Positions 1-11,836 of a DNA stretch of 60,000 bases are shown one piece after another. How positions within the stretch are numbered: the stretch's first letter is position 1; each line of letters begins with the position of its first letter. The stretch is from Lingula anatina. Lineage: Eukaryota > Brachiopoda > Lingulata > Lingulida > Lingulidae. The notes under the pieces were generated by a model, which had not been told where the DNA came from, made no database searches, and saw only the letters and a list, made by a program, of their open reading frames with translations. The stretch is from assembly GCF_001039355.2 (NCBI RefSeq), contig NW_019774291.1, positions 1,024,877 through 1,084,876 on the forward strand, written 5' to 3'. The position numbers and the translations under genes were made by a program.

Positions 1-368
1 CTTTTACTAGTCTTATTTTTTAAAAAATATCCATGTTACCTACAGTGCATTATCAAATAATGGTGTTCATTATGCTGTTAAGCATTATGTAATATTGCAT
101 CAAAATTGAAGAAAACCGTATTATGGGCACTGCCTCCAAACCTTAATACTAATAGATAAATAGTTTATACTTCTGTCCTTGGCACAACTATTTCAGTGAA
201 CATACCAAATAATGCATCAGATTTATTTTTGCGCCATTTGATACCATAATAATACTAAGAGAATATTAAGCTGTCGGGACACACACTATCCTGTAATTAT
301 TGACCAGTTGACATACTGGCAAGAATACCATTTAGTTTATGATCGAATTGCATTGTATATATGATTAG
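1..368 (+). other. MSH4 intron (5' part outside window)
   Basis: AT-rich sequence with no conserved reading frame, ending in the acceptor attag at 364-368. The start codon of MSH4 must lie upstream of the window. Confidence 0.75.
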
Positions 369-3300
369 GTTTTGACTTGTTGGAGACACCAATTAGCAGT
401 GTGACATCTGTGGATCCACTCTCCAGTGGTACTGCCAGAAGACCAAGTTCCTCCTCTAGCTCCTTCATTGCCCCTCCTTCAAATGTGAGAATAGGTGATG
501 GGAGCCATACACACAGTGTTAGATCATCCAGGTAAAGTTTTAAAGCTCTTTTAGTGGACTAAAATATCATTTTGCTGTGGTTTGAGAGTTTTTTCTTTTT
601 TCTTTTATTTTTTGACAATTCTCTCATACTACACAAATTTTGAAGTGCCAAATTCAATATTAATTTGAAATGAGAATATCTTTAAAAATATGCAATATTA
701 GTATTAAAGATGGAATGATACTTTACCACACTTGTGCATAAAAGTATAAAAGCTTTCAGGCTCTTGGTTTTATACCAGTTTCCGTTAAGAGTGATTGCAC
801 ATGTATATAAAAATGCAAATGGGACCTCAATTAATTATATAGATTTACAGACTAGAAAATGCCTTTAAGGTAAATCACATAAAACTTTTTCCTCAACTTA
901 GTGTTTTTTAAAACTTCATTTCAAATAATAAAAGAAGGGAAAGAGGTCAATGCATCTATCAGTAAAACTGTTGAACTTGGTTGATGGGAAAAGAATGGTA
1001 AAAAAAAAAAAAATACTACTATTAGACAAAGAGATGTATGGAGAGGAATTTTTTACAGACAAACTTACAACCCAATTTGCTGTAGGATGTTAGCTATAAT
1101 AGATGTTTATTATAAAAGTATACTAAGAAATAGTCTACTTTATATTTTAATGTTCATATTGCAGTTCCACCCTCAGTAGAACGACTAGAACTACCCAAAG
1201 CAATCAGACAGGGTCAGTAAATACAACTGACCACACCCTCTCTTCCTCTACCATACCCAGGTGTGTTACCCCAGGGTCACGTAGGGTTCACAGAACACCC
1301 CATGGATCCTACAGTGCCACCCCAAGGAATCCAAACACTGCCTATGTTGTTGGTATGGTTCAGTTTTACATTTATAAAATAAGTTCACTCATGATTTCTG
1401 TGTTGAAGTTGCAAGATATCACTTCCTAGCTACTGAGTACAGTTGAGGGCACTTTTCCGGTATGTCAGTAATAATAATAATGATAATAGTAATAATAATG
1501 ATGATGACGATGATGAGGATGATAATAATAATAAAAAAAATTATAATGATAATTATATAGAAATGATAATAATGAAGATGAATTGTAATGAAGTTTTGTA
1601 ATGAACCTAACTTGTGTTATTGAAACTGTCGCAGCAAAGTGCAAAATGTTCTTTTTCTGACTTTATGATATTGACTTAGTTCCTATTAGGTCATTATTAT
1701 GGAAAATATAGTGGTATGTTTAAAAAAAAAGTATAAAATTCAGCTTTGGTGGAAGGCCGAGGATTAGCACGTGGAGAAATTGGAATGGCCTGTATTGACC
1801 TGAAGAGCCCTGTGCTGGTTGTGTCCCAGTTCTCAGACAGCCAGACATACATCAAAGTAATGACAAAGCTCCAGATCCTGCAGCCTGCGGAGGTACATTG
1901 AGTAGCATTTACATACAAATATGTATCAGAAGCTATTTGATAAATAATGATTTGTTGATTTATAGTTTATTAAATGTCACTTATGTTATTGAAAGTGCCA
2001 AATTAACACATTTCCACCAGCTTAGAATGAAATATTTTCAGTTTTATATAATCACAATTTTACATTGAAGCAAATTTGAAATTTAATAGAACATTGTGTG
2101 AAAACATAGATTTTATTAATTTTATTAATATTTTCCAGTTTATTAAAACTAAAGTTAAAGATTGTTTACCAGTTATTAATAATTATGAATAGTGTTTCCA
2201 GTATAAGGGGTTACTTATCTTTATTTCAAAAAAATGTAAGTGACCATGAATTATTTTTCAGATCATCATGCCCAACACAGTGTGTGAAAGTGGCAATATG
2301 ACTACATTGTTCAAGCAAATAAGCAATACTTTTCAAAATGCAAATATTGCTACTGTTCAAAGGAAATATTTTAATGAGACAAAAGGTATATATTGTTCTT
2401 TCCATTATGTAAGGGTATTCGGATAGAAATAGGATATTAATACTGGGGGGGGGGGGGGGGCGTGTCATTCAATTAAGCTGGTTGCACTCTGTGAGAGTCC
2501 CTGCAGAGACGATGATTGAGTATCTTATAGTTTTTCCCTTTCGTGTCTTTAGCTATTTGTTTACTTGTAGGTTTACAGTACATCAAGCAACTGAGTTTGC
2601 CAGAGTGTACAACAGTGGAAATGGAGCTGGCTGGAAAGTAGGTTCAGATGAGAGTCATTTTTTCTGCATGTTTTGCTCTATTCTAAAATCTCAAAGATGA
2701 GTCATATCATAGTTGGCTGTGTAAAATAAGTTTGGCAAAGGTAAAAAACAAATTTTAGATTAAATTAATATGTGATAGAAAATGTGAAGAGAAAATTAAG
2801 CAATGAAATTGTTGAATATGCAGATGTGACAGATATGCTTAGGGAAAATTGACATACTGCTCCGAAACTACTCTTCACTATGCATATGTTGTCATTTCAT
2901 TCTTCATGAGCTTCAACATTGGGGTAATAAATTTGTTTTATAACATCAAGTTGCTTAAGGGTTTTCATAAAATTTAAAAGTTTGGGTCATTTTGGATCTC
3001 AGCAGAAAAAATTGGGTATTTTTGGATGCCCAAAAAAAAACTGCAAATCATTGAATGTCACAATTTTTTTAAATGGGACTTGATTCCCATGGAAGTATGC
3101 CTAGAACCCCTCAGAAAATAGAAACACTGTATCACATGATAAATATGCAAATAATACTGTAAAAATGCCCCTCTGGCATATTTACATAGGTTGTACTTTG
3201 TTTTAGTACATGAGTAACATCCCAGTTTATTGTTTTGATGTCTTTCTGTGAAAGATACAAAGTAAAACAATACCATATTTTTCCATACAATAACAATATC

Positions 3301-6300
3301 GCCATAAGGGAAATGTATCATATTCTGCAATTTCAACAAAACAGGTTGCTGCAGAGATTAGATGGACCTACAGTATATTCCAAACATAAAGCATTGTGAT
3401 CTGGTTGTACTGTTCAAGTAATCAATATACCACTGAGAAATACCTAGGTCATACTGTTATTATTATTATTATTTCTATAACATGTACATTATATTTTTTT
3501 TAGTATCTTTACATGTTTTTTTTTACTTCAGACTGTATTATGACACATTGTCATTCTATATACAGTATTCTTTATATATTTGTAATAGATTATTTAGTGA
3601 TATGTGATAAAGATTAACATAATTACACCTTAGGTATTACTGCCTTGCCACTACTGCTGCCCTACTGAAGTATGTTGAATTTATTCAGAATGTTGTATAT
3701 GCACCAAGCTCTCTTAAGGTGATCTTCAAAGGGAGTGAAATGACCACAATGATTGGTGAGTTTTTCTACTCATCTAAAAGTTTGCTAAATCAAAATCACG
3801 TCAGATCCAGTGACTGAAATTTTACCAAATTGTTCTCATAATAGTCACATAAAAGATATAATTACAGTGATAATCAAAATCGGTATGGCACACACCAGTA
3901 ACATGTACACTCTTTCGTTTATTATATATTTATTACTTTACAGATTCAACTACAGCTGGAAGTCTTGAACTGCTTCAGAATCTCCAAGACCCTAAGAGTG
4001 AACATACTCTGTTTGGCATGCTTAATTTCACCAAGACAACTGGAGGAGCCAGGTTGCTGCGGTCCAACATACTGCAGCCTCCATGTGGTAAGAATTCAAA
4101 TCAAGGGATTTTTTTTTTTTTTGCAGTTGAACTGAAGTATGCTTAAATCAAGTGTGGGATTGATAATGCCCATTAAACTAAAAAAAAAGGTCTACATAAA
4201 ATCTGCAACAAAAATTTCTCATTTGTGAAAAGTTGGAAGACTAAGAAAGTTTAATCTATGACTTATAGGGCTTGTTATTAAGAAGAAGAAAAAATAATGC
4301 CATTTAGTGAGAAGTTTTCAAAATGCCTCTCTTTTCTTCACAAACTTACCAGTTGCTGTAGAAAAAAATTTCTATTTTATGTGCAATTTAATATATGCGT
4401 GTTTTGCAATAGGATGTCATCTGCTGTATGTATAACTCTGACTTGCATTATGAACCAGACTTGATAATTTAATCTCGTTTTTGTAAAATTAACACAGCAC
4501 AGACATAGTGGTTCATATATGTCAATCCACTGTATTCATATTCAGTGTTATTTCTATTATTCCCAGCACCATGAAAAAAGAACTTCTAAACCAGCATATT
4601 CTGTCATATACTGAATACATCAATAGTATATGTATGGGACGACTATACATGATGAAATAAGACCACATTCACAACGATTTGAGCCAGGCTTTACAAATCC
4701 TGAGACTAAATATGGCGGACGTACATGAAAGGAAAACCGCCTAATCTTTTAAAAGTCTCTCTGCCTCTCACACGCCTCCCCACACGTCGTCCCTGCAGGG
4801 TACAGTCATTAAATCTCGACTCCGTTCGCCATGCGGAAGCTACCTGAGAAATATTAAGTGCGCATGCTCATCAATTAAACTCGAGGTGAAGAAAGCATGG
4901 CGGCTGGAGGCGATCGAAGGAAAAAAGCTCTTCTGTTCTATTATCTCTCAAAACAGAGACGAAAAAGAAATGAATTGGCCCGTAGAGCAGCAATGAATCG
5001 GCTATCTACGGAGATAATGTCACCAGAGATATTCATGGAGATACCCAGCCCCAGTAGACGAGGAGGAGGGCAGAATTTTTTGCGTATGCAGTCTCGTCAG
5101 AGGGCGCAGTTCGTTCTGATGCTGATGTTTGCCTTGTTCCCTACGCCTGATCTAACTGGAAAGGGGGGGGGGGGTTATTTCACGATTTTCATCCCGATTC
5201 ATAGCTGCTCTACGGGCCAATTAATTTGCCATCACCTGCATCTGTCGTTGCCGTCGCCGTCGTCGTCGTCGCCGGTGTTGCCGTCGTCGCCGTGCACTTT
5301 CAGCGTAAACATGATAAGTGGAAGACAGTTTTACTTTTTGGCTGTATATTTACAGAGCTGATGAATATTCATAAAACGCAGGTCAAGTTCGAAAATCAGC
5401 ATTATCGGGCCATTATTGTAAAAGTTATGCTGTTTTTTCACTTTTCAGCATATATGCAACACTGTAAACACATTTCAAGGAAAACCGATGGGCCTGTTGT
5501 CATGAAACTCACAAGAGCAATCAATATTACTAAAATACAGGTCAAGTTTGAAAATCAGCATGATTGGGCCATTATTTTAGTAGTTATGCTGTTTTTTCAC
5601 TTTTCAGCATATATTCCACACTGTAAACACGATATAAAAACAAGGCAGCAAAGCTGTCAAATGTACAGACCAAATACAGGAAATNTAAGAAAAAGTACTG
5701 TCATTGATTGTTCATCAATTAATAAAAAAAGTGCAAATTAACTGATAACCTGAGATGGTTTTCATTTTTCTGATAAAAAGAGGCATAATTAAGACGCTAT
5801 ATCCATAGACACCATCGCTCTATGTAGATTGACCCAGCTTTGCGAGGACCCTCGCTGAGTGTATTCATTGTAACTGAATGACATGCTGCCTACTGGCGTT
5901 GAGTAGAATACAGAAAAGTAGGTGATTATACAAGTATGTTGGAGACAAAAGGGGGGGGGGGTGGCGACGTGTCATTCAATTAAGCTGGTTGCACTCTGTG
6001 AGAGTCCCTGCAGAGTTGGATTGTTCTATGTCGACCGATGGTGGGTATGGGAATGGGGTCCAATGTTTTGACTGTGTTTAAGGCCATGGAGGTATAGGCC
6101 TTTGATTTAAAGACGATGATTGAGTATCTTATAGTTTTTCCCTTTCTTGTCTTTAACTATTTGTTTACTTGTAGGTTTACAGTACATCAAGCAACTGAGT
6201 TTGCCAGAGTGTACAACAGTGGAAATGGAGCTGGCTGGAAAGTAGGTTCAGATGAGAGTAATTTTTTCTGCATGTTTTGCTTTATTCTAAAATCTCAAAG

Positions 6301-9300
6301 ATGTGGCATATCATAGTTGGCTGTGTAAAATAAGTTTGGCAAAGGTAAAAAAAAACAAATTTTAGATGAAATTAATACGTGATAGAAAATGTGAAGAGAA
6401 AATTAAGCCATGAAATTGTTGAATATGCAGATGTGACAGATATGCTTAGGGAAAATTGACGTACTGCTCCGAAACTAATCTTCACTATGCATATGTTGTC
6501 ATTTCATTCTTCATGAGCTTCAGCATTGGGGTACCTCAACATAAATTTGTTTTATAACATCAAGTTGCTTAAGGGTTTTCATAAAATTTAAAAGTTTGGG
6601 TCATTTTGGATCTCAGCAGAAAAATAGGGTCTTTTTGGATGCCATAAAAAACTGCAAATCATTGAATGTCACAATTTTTTTAAATGGGACTTAATTCCCA
6701 TGGAGGTATGCCTAGAACCCCTCAGAAAATAGAAACACTGTATCACATGATAAATATGCAAATAATACTGTAAAATGCCCCTCTGGCATATTTACATAGG
6801 TTGTACTTTGTTTTAGTACATGAGTAACATCCCAGTTTATTGTTTTGATGTCTTCCTGCGAAAGATACAAAGTAAAACAATACCATATTTTTCCATACAA
6901 TAACAATATCGCCATAAGGGAAATGTATCATATTCTGCAATTTCAACAAAACGGGTTGCTGCAGAGATTAGATGGACCTACAGTATATTCCAAACATAAA
7001 GCATTGTGATCTGGTTGTACTGTTCAAGTTATCAATATACCACTGAGAAATACCTAGAACATACTGTTATTATAATTATTATTATTTCTATAACATGTAC
7101 ATTATATTTTTTTCAGTATCTTTGCATGGTTTTTTTTACTTCAGACTGTATTATGACACATTGGCATTCTATATTCAGTATTCTTTTATATTTGTAATAG
7201 ATTATATAGTGAAATGTGATAAAGATTAACATTATTACACCTTAGGTATTACTGCCTTGCCACTACTGCTGCCCTACTGAAGTATGTTGAATTTATTCAG
7301 AATGTTGTATATGCACCAAGCTCTCTTAAGGTGATCTTCAAAGGGAGTGAAATGACCACAATGATTGGTGAGTTTTTCTACTCATCTAAAAGTTTGCTAA
7401 ATCAAAATCACGTCAGATCCAGTGACTGAAATTTTACCAAATTGTTCTCATAATAGTCACATAAAAGATATAATTACATTATATGAATATACCAGTGATA
7501 ATCAAAATCGGTATGGCACACACCAGTAACATGTACACTCTTTCATTTATTATATATTTATTACTTTACAGATTCAACTACAGCTGGAAGTCTTGAACTG
7601 CTTCAGAATCTCCAAGACCCTAAGAGCGAACATACTCTGTTTGGCATGCTTAATTTCACTAAGACAACTGGAGGAGCCAGGTTGCTGCGGTCCAACATAC
7701 TGCAGCCTCCATGTGGTAAGAATTCAAATCAAGGGATTTTTTTTTTTTGCAGTTGAACTGAAGTATGCTTAAATCATGTGTGGAATTGATAATGCCCATT
7801 AAAAAAAAAAAAGGTCTACATAAAATCTGCAACAAAAATTTCTCATTTGTGAAAAGTTGGAAGACTAAGAAAGTTTAATCTACGACTTATAGGGCTTGTT
7901 ATTAAGAAGAAGAAAAAATAATGCCATTTAGTGAGAAGTTTTCAAAATGCCTCTCTTTTCTTCACAAACTTACCAGTTGCTGTAGAAAAAATTTTCTATT
8001 TTATGTGCAAGTTAATATATGTGTGTTTTGCAGTAGGATGTCATCTGCTGTATTTATAACTCTGACTTGCATTATGAACCAGACTTGATAATTTAATCTC
8101 GTTTCTGTAAAATTAACACAGCACAGACATAATGGTTCATATATGTCAATCCACTGTATTCAGATTCAGTGTTATTTCTATTATTCCCAGCACCATGGAA
8201 AAAGAACTTTTAAACCAGCATATTCTGTCATATACTGAATACATCAATTGTATATGTATGGGACGACTATACATGATGAAAAAAGACCGCAATCACAACG
8301 ATTTGAGCCAGGCTTTACAAATCCTGAGACTAAATATGGCAGACGTACATGAAAGGAAAACCGCCTAATCTTTTAAAAGTCTCTCCGCCTATCACACGGC
8401 TCCCCACACGTCGTCCCTGCGGGGTACAGTCATTAAATCTCCACTCCGTTCGCCATGCGGAAGCTACCTGAGAAATATTAAGTGCGCATGCTCATCAATT
8501 AATAAACTCGAGGTGAAGAAAGCATGGCGGCTGGAGGCGATCGAAGGAAAAAAGCTCTTCTGTTCTATTATCTCTCAAAACAGAGACGAAAAAGAAATTA
8601 ATTGGCCCGTAGAGCAGCAATGAATCGGCTATCTATGGAGATAATGTCACCAGAGATATTCACTGAGATACCCAGCCCCAGTAGACGGAGGAGGAGGAGG
8701 GCAGAATTTTTGTGTATGCAGTCTCGTCAGAGGGCGCAGTTCGTTCTGATGCTGATGTTTGCCTTGTTCCCTACGCCTGATCGAACTGGAAGGGGGGGTG
8801 TTTTCACGATTTTGATCCTGATTCATAGCTGCTCTACGGGCCAATTCATTACTTTTTCTCAGGTAGCTTCCACATGGCAAATGGAGCCGAGATTTAATGA
8901 CTGTACCCCGCAGGGACGACGTGTGGGGAGGCGTGTGAGAGGCGGAGAGACTATTTCTTGAAAAAACACTTCTTAAGAAAAACTGTTCTTAGTCATAGTT
9001 TTAGTTAATCATTTTCCTTTTTTTTCATCTTATAACCATTAGCAATATTTTTCTTTTAATTTGAATTTTATAATATTTGTAAAGTCTACTGAACACATGT
9101 TGGATTTTAGACTATAAATAAATATTATTATTATTATAATTATTATTATTATTATTATTATTAAAAGATTAGGCGGTTTTCCTTTCATGTACGTCCGCCA
9201 TATTTAGTCTCAGGATTTGTAAAGCCTGGTTCAAATTGTTGTGAATGCGGTCTAAGAAAAAAGTGCTTTTTGATGTGAACAGATAAATAATTAAGATACA

Positions 9301-11776
9301 CTAAGAACAATTTTCAGGCTGGTCCCAGTGTAAAACTTCATTATTCTATATACAGACCTGGAGACGATAACCACCAGACTTGATGCTGTCCAGGAGTTAA
9401 CAGAGAATGAAGAACTTTTCTACAACTTGCAGTCTGTGTTGTCCAGATTCATGGACATTGACCACCTCCTGTCCCTGTGTGTCCAGCTGCCCAAGCAGGA
9501 GACCCTAAAGACAGCAGAGAACAAGATAACCAATGTGATCTACCTGAAGCACACTCTGGAACTGGTGGAACCTTTGAAAGAGGCTCTAAAGGACTCCACA
9601 AACTCTCTCTTCAAGGCATACCATGATGTATGCAGTATAAATAATTAATAGTGTGTCACAACTTGGATAGGGGCAGAATTTTTTTCTATACACAGACACT
9701 GAATATGTTTGTATATATTATGATCACTGTGTCTGTTCATATCGTCGCTATTGCCATCCAAAGCATTTGTCCCCATAATTGCCAAAGCATATTTTTGATG
9801 TACTTTGAATTTACTTAATAGCATTTTTTGTGAAAAAAGTTTTTTTTTTTTTTTAAATCATGATCAATTTATCTTACAAGAGTCACAGATTTTTTGCCCC
9901 CATAACTGCTAAACTTCACTTTTGTTTTACTTAAAATTTGTAGAGTGGTGTCTTGTATTATGTTAATTAGGCAGGTTCCTTTTGAAAATCACCTTATGAT
10001 TATTTTTACAAAAAGTAATTTTTTTGGTGTATGTACATTTCCGGCTTTGTTTTATCTTCACATTTCTCCTCGTTTCAAAATTGGCGAGAGAAAGCCATTG
10101 GGAGATGTCATTTAAATGTACAGTATTATCAAATGGTCAGCATCTCATTCCAATCACAGGAAAATCCCTTTAAATAAACATAATAAATATCAAATCTGTT
10201 CCATGCTTTATAGTCAAAACAGTCTTTTACAGTTTAACTTGATGAGAAAAATCGCACTTGTTTAAGAATGGGCATTAAATTAATATATGATATTAATATT
10301 TAAAAGGGTGTAAACTTACCCCAACCTATAACGAAGATTTAAATTTAAGATAAAAATACATACAGTGCCTTGAATTTTATATTTATTGTATAATTTTACA
10401 CATCATTTGGTCTTATTGGAGCAGATAAGCATCAACATGTAACACTCACACTTTCCAGACCCTTGGTGATTCAAGGTTTGATGTGATCAGAGAAAAAGTT
10501 CACAGCGTCATCCATGAGGACACCAGATTCCAGAAGGGCAGTCTCAACATGAGGACACAGAAGTGCTTTGCTGTCAAGGTAAGCCTTCAGAATTGGCCAG
10601 GGCATTTATGCACATTATTGTGATTCCTAGAATGTAGAGCTAGGAATTCGTTTAAAGTCTTAGGAATGGGCTTTGCAAGGCCTATCATTGTAATTATTTA
10701 ATAGTAGTGCTAGGGAATTATTTGTGAGTTTTAATCCACTCAAATTGGATTTTGATTGCAAGGAAGTGAGTTTGAATCGTGGACTGTTTAATTCATTTTT
10801 AAAAAAGTGATCACAAAACTTTTTTTGCGTGTAGTTTACCTGATTTCCTTTAAGTGTTGGTTTGGTGAAATGTAGTTTAATCCAGAAGTGTATTAGTTTT
10901 TGAAATCTTGTTTATTGCTTTAAAGTATATTTATCATTACCTCAATGTCTGGAATTGCTAATTTAATATTTGTCATGTTGGAACCCATTTTGTACAGATA
11001 ACTTAACAGCTGTCAATAAATGTTGCTTTATGGATTTCTTAATCAGATGGTAAACACTCCCAAACCAATATATCAGGATGTATGTTTTTTAAATCTGAAA
11101 ATGAAATTATCATGATTCTCATAATATTGATTTGAATCTTGTGCATGAAAGTGAATTTCAAAGTGATTTCTAACATATCTGATGATAGATTTGATTTGTA
11201 ATATGATTCTATTTGTACGGTAAGCCTAATATTAATGGTGAGTACTCATATATTAAAAATAAATTATATTTATGGAAACCTGTTTTGAATGTGTTGTTTT
11301 GAAAATGGATTCTATGTTATGGGGTTCTTGTTGAAATTGTTGCATTCTATTTTATTGTCATGTGATGCTTCTTCTGCAAAAGCAGATAATGTTCCATGAT
11401 CTGCCAGTTGTAATTTTGATTGTTTTGATATATTTTTAAAAACTAATAACATGATATTTAAAATGAAATTAAAATAATTATAACATTAATACTTAATTAA
11501 TTCTTATAATTATAATTTTTGAATAACATTTGAATTAACATGTTTCTTGTTATCAGTTATTCATACCTGCATGCACAAATTAAAAATGCCTTGTTATGAT
11601 TATTTCTAAAATTTTTAATCTCTGAAAAATTTTAAATCTCTGAAATGTATGTGGTTATCAATATGTCATGTTATGATATTCATTATGATACTTATTGTAT
11701 ACATGTATATATATACTACTCTTATTTTAGTGAGCCAGCAAATATCAAACCATGTACACATTAAGTGCTCAATAAA

Positions 11777-11836
<60 letters not shown>

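Larger units (their letters stand above)
2461..5222 (+). repeat. Left copy of ~2.8 kb duplicated block
   Basis: Sequence from just after a G16 tract (2445-2460) to 5222 is repeated at 5968-8846 in the same orientation. It carries MSH4 exons 5-7, their introns and most of a TIR transposon. Relative to the right copy it lacks ~97 bp after 2508; the gap has a two-base AG microhomology at its edges. Elsewhere the copies differ by scattered substitutions and small indels, by eye a few per cent. Confidence 0.95.

Noticed and set aside
3058-3339. 93-codon minus-strand frame, repeated in part near 6743-6949
   Set aside because: It lies within a duplicated MSH4 intron on the opposite strand. The second copy has an early frame change and there is no family resemblance.
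5226-5741. 171-codon plus-strand open frame
   Set aside because: It crosses GTC-rich simple repeats, the 159-bp tandem repeat and the unresolved base. It is open only because of repeat structure and has no homology I recognise.
8602-8961. Open frames on both strands sharing [10 protein letters not shown]-like strings
   Set aside because: These are the two arms of one inverted-repeat transposon read in opposite directions, not two genes.
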